A model generated the notes under the pieces. It searched no databases. It was not told the DNA's origin and saw only the letters and a program-made list of their open reading frames with translations. From Mariniphaga sp040772505 (lineage in GTDB: Bacteria > Bacteroidota > Bacteroidia > Bacteroidales > Prolixibacteraceae), in the NCBI GenBank assembly GCA_040772505.1, contig JAXGYA010000001.1:934368-998367 (forward strand): a stretch of DNA of 64,000 nucleotides, read 5' to 3'. Shown here in pieces: positions 58,901 to 64,000 of the stretch. Both the position numbers and the translations under genes were made by a program. The number at the start of each line of letters is the position of its first letter. Within the stretch, counting starts at the first letter, position 1.

Positions 58901-59539
58901 GCATATTCCGCCTATTCCTACAACGTGGAGTATCTTTCTCCCTGGCGAACCCTGACAGGGCGGCAGCATTTCTACCTCGATCACCAGGGGTATATTCTTT
59001 TTGGTGAAAACATGCCCACTTATAAGCCATCTCCACGCCCCGAACTTTATGGCGAGCTGCGCATGTCGGTGAACGATGGCACGGCTAAATTGCTGAATGT
59101 GCTTACTCCTCACGGTAAATGGCATATTCACTCCACTTATGGCGATACTCTGCGAATGCTTACGTTGTCGCGGGGAATGGAGCCTTGCTGGATAAGCGAA
59201 GAAGATGCCGAAGAGTTGGGAATAAAGGATAATGACTGGGTGGAAGTGTTAAACGATAACGGTGTGTATTGCACCCGCGCATGTGTGAGCGTGCGCATAC
59301 CCAAAGGAGTCTGCATCATTTATCATTCGCCCGAACGCACCTATTCCATCCCTAAATCGCCAAGCCGCGGAAACCGAAGGGCAGGCGGACACAACAGCCT
59401 CACCCGTGTACACCTGAAGCCAAACCTTCTCGTGGGCGGATATGGGCAATTCACTTTTAGTATAAACTACTGGGGTCCTGTCGGCTCTAACAGGGATACC
59501 TTTGTCTTAGTGAAAAAAATGGATAAAGTAGAATTTTAA
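55928..59539 (+). CDS. narG: Respiratory nitrate reductase alpha subunit NarG
   Basis: NarG reduces nitrate to nitrite at a Mo-bis-MGD centre, facing the cytoplasm. The 1203-residue protein (1247 in E. coli) has the FS0 [4Fe-4S] ligands His33, Cys37, Cys41 and Cys76 in STHGVNCTGGCSW and PRGCQRG, and the Mo ligand Asp202 in SFYDWYCDLPNAFP. Downstream motifs include WGEQTDVGESADWYNS, GAGVNHWYHSNL, LTGCIGVNGGGLNHYVGQEK and, late, VGSNRDTFVLVKKMDK. No long N-terminal extension or full Tat signal is seen, consistent with the cytoplasmic type. It is 17 nt before narH. Key residues all appear intact. Confidence 0.98.
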   Translation: MSWIKDMISPRTRNWEEFYRNRWQYDKVVRSTHGVNCTGGCSWNIHVKDGIVVSEYQALDYPLLESSLPHYEPRGCQRGISFSWYLYSPVRVKYPMIRGALIDLFRVEKEKTGDALLAWQNIQQDPVKRKRYQKARGKGGFRRISWDEALEIIGAANIYTAKKYGPDRVVGFSPIPAMSMMSFAAGFRFLQLFGGVSLSFYDWYCDLPNAFPEIWGEQTDVGESADWYNSKFVAVMGANLGMTRTPDVPFFAQSRHNGTKTVVFSPDFSMVSKYADQWIPLHAGQDGAFWMAVTHVILKEAHAEQQIPYFIEYTKKYSDGPFLVELNKEDDGYVPGRLLRANLLEKYKDIENGDWKFLNIDESSDEFVCPRGSSGHRWQQEKGSWNLQYKDGETGEKYSPMLTLLNKNDEILQVNFTRFDKMQTVKRGVPVRYLKTGSGKIAYTTVYDLMMSQHGVDRGLDGDFPKGYEDAGSVYTPAWQEIYTGIGADTVVRFAREWYNTARATKGKCMIIIGAGVNHWYHSNLIYRAATMSLMLTGCIGVNGGGLNHYVGQEKLAPQDSWAPIMSGKDWKIQPRFQQSPIWHYIHSSQWRYDGNQADYNAVPKNDFSSQHSADLIAKSVRNGWMPFYPQYNKNTFDIAKEAKKAGAGNKKEVQDYIIDQLKTGKLKYSVTQPDEEENFPRVWFIWRGNALLASAKGHEYFLKHYLGTHHNEIADEVANQFVKEVEWKENAPEGKMDLVVDLNFRMDTSALYSDIVLPAASWYEKADLNTTDMHSFIHPLSAAIPPVWESKTDWEIFREIARVTSETAKIHLPEPQPDIVNLPIAHDTRGEIAQTEIKDWFTGECEPVPGKTMHNIEIIERDYTQLYNRFISLGDNMMDAVGAHGISFPVDDYYEQLLRSEKPVNTFGGKSYPSIKEDVNAIDAVLLLSSLTNGRLSERAYLSAEKNTGLDLSKLRTINNDASCTYKDLQAQPRRLLNSPIWSGLNENGRAYSAYSYNVEYLSPWRTLTGRQHFYLDHQGYILFGENMPTYKPSPRPELYGELRMSVNDGTAKLLNVLTPHGKWHIHSTYGDTLRMLTLSRGMEPCWISEEDAEELGIKDNDWVEVLNDNGVYCTRACVSVRIPKGVCIIYHSPERTYSIPKSPSRGNRRAGGHNSLTRVHLKPNLLVGGYGQFTFSINYWGPVGSNRDTFVLVKKMDKVEF

Positions 59540-59556
59540 ACAGAAAAACAGCAATT

Positions 59557-61050
59557 ATGAATATTCGATCACAAATTTCAATGGTTTTTCACCTCGACAA
59601 ATGCATTGGCTGCCATACCTGCTCGATAGCCTGTAAAAACACTTGGACTGACCGAAAGGGTGCCGAATACATGTGGTGGAACAACGTGGAAACCAAACCG
59701 GGAACTGGATATCCGAACAAATGGGAGGATCAGGAGATGTATAAAGGCGGATGGGAGAAAAACAGCAAATCCATCGAATTGAAAGGAGTTGGAAAAGTCA
59801 AGGGGATGAAAAAGATTTTTCACAACACCCATCTGCCTAAAATGGATGACTATTACGAACCGTGGACTTATCAGTATGAAAAACTGTTGGATTCTCCTGA
59901 AGGGGACGACCAGCCAACTGCCGAACCGATTTCATTGATAACAGGTGAAAAAATCACACCTAAATCAGGACCAAACTGGGATGATGATTTGGGCGGCTCA
60001 CCCGAATATGCCCGCAACGATGTGAACTTAAAGGATTTGACACCTGCCGAACGGGAATCCATGTTCCAGCTTGAGCGAATGGTGATGTTTTATCTCCCGC
60101 GAATTTGTAACCACTGTATCAATCCGGCATGCGTGGCAGCCTGTCCATCAGGTGCAATCTATAAACGGGGAGAAGACGGCATCGTACTTATCAATCAGGA
60201 GCGCTGCCGGGCATGGAGAATGTGCATTACTGCCTGTCCCTACAAAAAAGTCTATTTCAACTGGCATACCGGCAAATCGGAAAAGTGCATTCTATGCTAT
60301 CCGCGGCTGGAAACCGGACAGGCACCTGCTTGTATGCACTCCTGCGTGGGCAGAATTCGTTATTTGGGTGTTATGCTTTATGATGCAGACCGGATTCATG
60401 AAATGGCTTCATGTGATGAAAAGGATTTAATCAAAAAGCAACTTGATATCTATCTCGATCCCAATGACCCAAAGGTAATTGCAGAAGCTAAAAAATGCGG
60501 TATCCCCGATTCAACCATTCAGGCGGCACAAAAGTCTCCGGTGTGGAAATATGTAAAAGAGTGGGGGGTGGCACTTCCGCTCCATCCCGAGTTCAGAACT
60601 TTGCCAAGCCTGTTTTATGTGATGCCGCTGCTGCCTGCCATGGCACAGATAAATGACAATCAAAAATACGATTCTGTGGGCGATTCGCTGTGGGATGACA
60701 TGGATAACCAGCGCCTCCCGCTGAAATATCTGGCAAGCCTGTTCAGTGCGGGCGATACAGCTATTATCGGTAATGTTTTGAAAAAACTTATGAGCGTCAG
60801 GCTTCATCGCCGGGAGGTTACAGTAGGCGACATCAGCCGCGAAACTGTGGACAGAAGGTTACTGGAGTCCGGGTTGACTGCCACTGTGGCAGATGATATC
60901 TACCGGCTTACTTCGTTAGCCAATTTCGACGACCGGTTTGTGATACCGCCGGCACACCGCGAAGAAGCCATTGAAATGATTGAAGATACGCATGAACACA
61001 GAGGGAGCATGGGCTTTGGATTTTTAAGAAAACCCAAACGGGGATTGTAA
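59557..61050 (+). CDS. narH: Respiratory nitrate reductase beta subunit NarH
   Basis: NarH carries the four iron-sulfur clusters linking NarI hemes to NarG. The 497-residue protein has Cys sets in DKCIGCHTCSIACKNTWT, CNHCINPACVAACPSGAIYK, CRAWRMCITACPYKKVYFNW (Trp in place of one Cys, as in E. coli, marking the [3Fe-4S] cluster) and KCILCYPRLETGQAPACMHS. The remaining region includes VGRIRYLGVMLYDADRI and PLHPEFRTLPSLFYVMPLLP. It is slightly shorter than E. coli NarH (512). It follows narG by 17 nt and precedes narJ by a single base, so translation is coupled. Confidence 0.98.
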   Translation: MNIRSQISMVFHLDKCIGCHTCSIACKNTWTDRKGAEYMWWNNVETKPGTGYPNKWEDQEMYKGGWEKNSKSIELKGVGKVKGMKKIFHNTHLPKMDDYYEPWTYQYEKLLDSPEGDDQPTAEPISLITGEKITPKSGPNWDDDLGGSPEYARNDVNLKDLTPAERESMFQLERMVMFYLPRICNHCINPACVAACPSGAIYKRGEDGIVLINQERCRAWRMCITACPYKKVYFNWHTGKSEKCILCYPRLETGQAPACMHSCVGRIRYLGVMLYDADRIHEMASCDEKDLIKKQLDIYLDPNDPKVIAEAKKCGIPDSTIQAAQKSPVWKYVKEWGVALPLHPEFRTLPSLFYVMPLLPAMAQINDNQKYDSVGDSLWDDMDNQRLPLKYLASLFSAGDTAIIGNVLKKLMSVRLHRREVTVGDISRETVDRRLLESGLTATVADDIYRLTSLANFDDRFVIPPAHREEAIEMIEDTHEHRGSMGFGFLRKPKRGL

Positions 61051-61051
61051 T

Positions 61052-61651
61052 ATGAATAGCTTGACGCATTATACTGCTTTAGCCGGAGCTTTTAGCTATC
61101 CTTCATCGGAAAGAGAGAAATTCATTGACGAATGGCGAAAAACAGTCTGTGAAATTACTCCGGAATCCGAACAGGAACTGGAGCTGTTTATTGAGCACAT
61201 TAAGCAAAAAACATTAGCAGAACAACAAGAATACTATATCAGCACTTTTGATGTTCAGGCGCTCTGCTATTTGGATGTCGGTTATGTGCTTTATGGTGAA
61301 GATTACAACCGGGGCGTTTTTTTAGCCAACATGAAAAAAGAGCAAAAAAATGCAGGAAACGATTGTGGCAGCGAACTGCCCGACCATCTGCCCAACGTGC
61401 TTACCCTGCTGCCCAAGATGGACGACACGTCACTTGCCGAAGAGCTGATAGTTTCCATGTTGATTCCTGCGGTTGAAAAAATGGTCGGGTCTTTTCGGAT
61501 TGAAGGAAATGTCTATCAGGGAATGCTTAAAATTTTACTGCGCGTCATGCAGAATAATTTTCCGGATTCTGAATTTGAAAAATTCAGTTTCACTTCTCAG
61601 AAAAAAGCAAAAAGTTTTGAACATCTTCCACAGTGGAAAGATATTAAATAA
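61052..61651 (+). CDS. narJ: Nitrate reductase chaperone NarJ
   Basis: NarJ is the cytoplasmic chaperone that inserts the molybdenum cofactor into NarG and holds NarGH until it docks on NarI. The 199-residue, mostly helical protein has AGAFSYPSSEREKFIDEWRK, YYISTFDVQALCYLDVGYVL with the conserved TFD and YGED, and SELPDHLPNVLTLLPKMDDT, the family's LPDHLP motif. It lies one base after narH and 27 nt before narI. Size and motifs match the family; no gaps are seen. Confidence 0.94.
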   Translation: MNSLTHYTALAGAFSYPSSEREKFIDEWRKTVCEITPESEQELELFIEHIKQKTLAEQQEYYISTFDVQALCYLDVGYVLYGEDYNRGVFLANMKKEQKNAGNDCGSELPDHLPNVLTLLPKMDDTSLAEELIVSMLIPAVEKMVGSFRIEGNVYQGMLKILLRVMQNNFPDSEFEKFSFTSQKKAKSFEHLPQWKDIK

Positions 61652-61678
61652 AAATTTGAATTTTTTTATAAAGTAATT

Positions 61679-62350
61679 ATGAACGGAATAATTTTCTTTA
61701 TCGTTTTACCCTACCTGGCTCTTTTCACGATGCTGTTTGGTAGTATTTACAGGTATCGTTATTTTGGTTTTCAGGTTTCTTCCCTTTCCAGCCAGTTTTT
61801 GGAAAGCAAGCAGCTATATTTTGGCAGCAGGCCATTTCACTGGGGTATTGTTTTTCTGTTTTTCGGACACCTTACCGCTTTTTTAGTGCCGCGCTCGGTG
61901 CTGTTATGGAACAGGTCACCGCTCCGTCTTCAGATTCTTGAAGTAACGGCTTTCGCTTTCGGACTGATGGTTTTGATTGGTCTGATTCTGCTCATCATCC
62001 GCCGGATTAACACCAAACGTCTCCATATAGTTACTACAAAGATGGACATCTTTGTTTACCTGATACTTCTGAACCAGACAATTACCGGTTTGTGGACTGC
62101 CTTTTTCTTTCGCTGGGGCTCTTCCTGGTTTGCTTCGGTGTTAACGCCATATTTATGGTCAATTTTTAAATTTCAACCCGATGTTACGGCAGTAACTCAG
62201 CTTCCGTTTATGGTTCAGCTGCACATCGCTTCCTCTTTTGTTTTGATTGGAATGATTCCTTTCACCCGGTTTATGCATTTTCTGGTCTATCCCCTTGACT
62301 ACTTTTGGAGACCCTATCAGCTGGTAATCTGGAATTATAAAAAAAAGTAA
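61679..62350 (+). CDS. narI: Respiratory nitrate reductase gamma subunit NarI
   Basis: NarI is the diheme cytochrome b that oxidises quinol in the membrane. The 223-residue protein has five hydrophobic helices. The heme-binding His residues are visible: PFHWGIVFLFFGHLTAFLVP (two His, matching FHxGI...GH of E. coli) and VQLHIASSFVLIGMIPFTRF followed by MHFLVYP (two His). RYRYFGFQVSSLSSQFLESK is the loop usual after TM1. It closes the core nar operon; the next gene starts three bases later. Confidence 0.96.
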   Translation: MNGIIFFIVLPYLALFTMLFGSIYRYRYFGFQVSSLSSQFLESKQLYFGSRPFHWGIVFLFFGHLTAFLVPRSVLLWNRSPLRLQILEVTAFAFGLMVLIGLILLIIRRINTKRLHIVTTKMDIFVYLILLNQTITGLWTAFFFRWGSSWFASVLTPYLWSIFKFQPDVTAVTQLPFMVQLHIASSFVLIGMIPFTRFMHFLVYPLDYFWRPYQLVIWNYKKK

Positions 62351-62353
62351 AAA

Positions 62354-64000
62354 ATGAAAAAAAATACAATAGTAATTTTCGTATTGTTTCTGTTGTTTGC
62401 AATTCCAGTCTTTGTCTTTTCTCAGTTGCCGGCTAACTGGACAAAACTGCCGGGTGGAACACTGCAAACGCTGCACGATGTAGCAGCTTTTAGTTCAGAC
62501 ACCCTGTTTACCATTGATGAAGAGGGAAATATTCATTCCACTTTCGATGGTGGCAATACGTGGAAAAAGCGCAACCCTCAAACGGGCAAAGAGTTAAAAT
62601 TCAATGCATTGCGGGTAAACAAAAACTTGCAAACAATCATTGCAAGTGGTGATGATAATGCCGTATATCGTAGTGAAGATATGGGTGAAAGTTGGGAACT
62701 TACCTTTTCCGGTTTTGCCGATGCCCCTGTTTCGCTATATGCGATAACAGATGATGGGCCAAACTACGATGAGCAAATTGTTTACATTGTTGGCCAAAAA
62801 GGAACCATATTAAAATCGATTAACGATGGTGTTGATTGGGAGAAAATGGAACTGAATGTTGGTGCTAACCAGGATTTAAAATTCGTGTCGTTTTTGAATG
62901 CAGACACCGGATTTGTTGCCAACGAAAACGGAATCATCAGAACATTTGACGGGGGAAATTCATGGAAAGTGGTATCAACAGGAGGCAGCATCGCGGCATT
63001 AAAGAGCCGGGGAAAATTTAAAGCAGGCAAGGCACTGGCAGAAACAGTAAAGTCGATTGGAAACAGTGGTGAAGGCATACAAACGTCAACCGATTATGGC
63101 ACTACATGGACTAAAGACAGTTTGGCAACCCCCTGTGATTTATTGGCAACCGGAGGTGTTGTTTTTGATAAAGATCAATGTGAAAACTTACATAAAGGTC
63201 TGCTTGTGCACGGAGTCGGAGGTGGCAACGGAAATGCAAACAGGTTGTTTATGCTTTCAGGGAATACATTTAAAGGTGTTTTGCAACCCAAATGGGAAAA
63301 CGTTAACATGGAAGGTATCCTAATGGTGATGCGGACAATCGACAAGCAGGCATTAATTGCAGAAACTGTAACAGACAGTAACGGCAGGTTCGATTTGGAA
63401 ATTCCGTCTTCGTTTAGCGGGAATGTCGAGGTTGTTGCAAGGCAGGCATGGGATCCCGATTGGTGCCCAAGACCTCTGCCGCCCGACGAAACAATCCTGG
63501 AACCAATAGAGGAATGTGACGAATCCACAATTCAGCTTAGCATAATCAATCCAAAGCCTGTGACCCTGAATGACCTAACTTTAAGCGGCGATAGTTGGTT
63601 AGCTGTTGGCAACGGGGGCGTGGTACTAACCAGCACCGATCCTCCCGATGATGACGGAGATGGGTTTCCTGAACTTTGGTCGAAACAAAATTCCCGGACA
63701 ACAAAAGATCTTCTGGCAGCTACTTCACGTGGCATTGAAAAAACGGATATAAGGAGAGGAGCGTTTGCGGTGGGTGAATCGGGAACAATAATAACGACAC
63801 AAGCTCCTGATTTTGAAATAATTTCCCCATCTAAAGGCGATTCCTTATGTGCTGGCTCTGAAATTACAATTAATTGGAGCGGCGGAAATCCGACATGGAA
63901 TGTGCTAATTTCAATAATTGATGTTAATACATGGACCGTAGCTGCTGTTTTGAATTCAAATACTGTAAACGACGGAAATGAAACATGGAATATCCCTTTG
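62354..64000 (+). CDS. Secreted beta-propeller-like (BNR/YCF48-type) protein, C-terminus beyond the window
   Basis: The frame is open for 549 codons to the edge. A signal peptide (IVIFVLFLLFAIPVFVFSQ) is followed by repeats with the Asp-box pattern S-x-DGG-x-TW: STFDGGNTWKK, YRSEDMGESWELT, LKSINDGVDWEKM, RTFDGGNSWKVV and TSTDYGTTWTKD, as in sialidase-like and YCF48/HCF136 propellers. A carboxypeptidase-regulatory-like segment (TDSNGRFDLEIPSSFSGNVE) lies inside, and an Ig/Kre9-like module (ISPSKGDSLCAGSEITINWS) starts near the end. Such proteins often carry a C-terminal sorting signal, not visible here. It begins three bases after narI, so it shares the nar transcript or is fused to it by chance. 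Confidence 0.82.
   Translation, partial: MKKNTIVIFVLFLLFAIPVFVFSQLPANWTKLPGGTLQTLHDVAAFSSDTLFTIDEEGNIHSTFDGGNTWKKRNPQTGKELKFNALRVNKNLQTIIASGDDNAVYRSEDMGESWELTFSGFADAPVSLYAITDDGPNYDEQIVYIVGQKGTILKSINDGVDWEKMELNVGANQDLKFVSFLNADTGFVANENGIIRTFDGGNSWKVVSTGGSIAALKSRGKFKAGKALAETVKSIGNSGEGIQTSTDYGTTWTKDSLATPCDLLATGGVVFDKDQCENLHKGLLVHGVGGGNGNANRLFMLSGNTFKGVLQPKWENVNMEGILMVMRTIDKQALIAETVTDSNGRFDLEIPSSFSGNVEVVARQAWDPDWCPRPLPPDETILEPIEECDESTIQLSIINPKPVTLNDLTLSGDSWLAVGNGGVVLTSTDPPDDDGDGFPELWSKQNSRTTKDLLAATSRGIEKTDIRRGAFAVGESGTIITTQAPDFEIISPSKGDSLCAGSEITINWSGGNPTWNVLISIIDVNTWTVAAVLNSNTVNDGNETWNIPL

Noticed and set aside
62354..64000. Final gene as a sialidase
   Set aside because: Asp-box repeats alone occur in many propellers; the catalytic Arg triad and FRIP motif of sialidases were not seen in the visible part.

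Overview
The window reads as chromosomal DNA of a Bacteroidota bacterium, probably a marine or sediment facultative anaerobe of the Bacteroidales/Marinilabiliales side; the family is not resolvable by eye. Supporting signs are a gliding-motility lipoprotein GldB next to nadE, a SusC/SusD pair, many secreted lipoproteins, few Shine-Dalgarno sites, and promoters of the TTTG-N19-21-TAnnTTTG type. Gene density is high. I saw no tRNA, rRNA, CRISPR array, phage or insertion sequence.

Layout. 1-15 kb is housekeeping: diadenylate cyclase and FolP (leftward), DUF1599, DoxX-like protein, TpiA and PrmA (rightward), a three-gene envelope operon (barrel plus LVIVD-type proteins), a phosphoesterase, SixA, a TonB-dependent receptor, then leftward LMW-PTP, AroE, a DUF368 undecaprenyl-phosphate transporter and a fused OlsF-like aminolipid acyltransferase. 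14.9-15.6 kb is a scar holding remnants of two radical SAM genes and an octamer repeat. 15.6-27 kb is a rightward catabolic cluster (HpcH/HpaI aldolase, two paralogous GH20-N-domain hydrolases, amidohydrolase, parallel beta-helix protein, Gfo/Idh/MocA oxidoreductase), apparently for an unidentified acidic or modified sugar. 27-37.8 kb returns to housekeeping (acyl-CoA carboxylase subunits, LptF/G, Tgt, ECF sigma factor, RsmG, phosphofructokinase, DUF1080 lipoprotein, GldB, NadE). 37.9-49.5 kb is a leftward SusCD locus: PqaA-like hydrolase, PKD lipoprotein, SusC, SusD, a terminator, then two ceramidase-fold proteins around a PHP-type protein.

49.9-62.4 kb is a respiratory nitrate reduction island: NarK with an extra periplasmic domain, a TehA/SLAC1-type channel, a leftward operon (membrane protein resembling fused ECF S and T components, MobA, THEP1-like NTPase), and the rightward operon diheme cytochrome c-narG-narH-narJ-narI. 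A large secreted beta-propeller-like protein starts three bases after narI and runs off the window. NarK would import nitrate and export nitrite, NarGHI reduces nitrate on the cytoplasmic side, NarJ assembles the enzyme, and MobA makes the bis-MGD cofactor.

Most notable points: the ECF-like/MobA/NTPase operon beside nar, which may be an uncharacterised cofactor or molybdate uptake module; the NarK domain insertion; a NadE whose glutaminase cysteine is glycine; a Tgt lacking the three zinc cysteines; the decayed radical SAM scar; and a terminator hairpin set just before the ceramidase genes.
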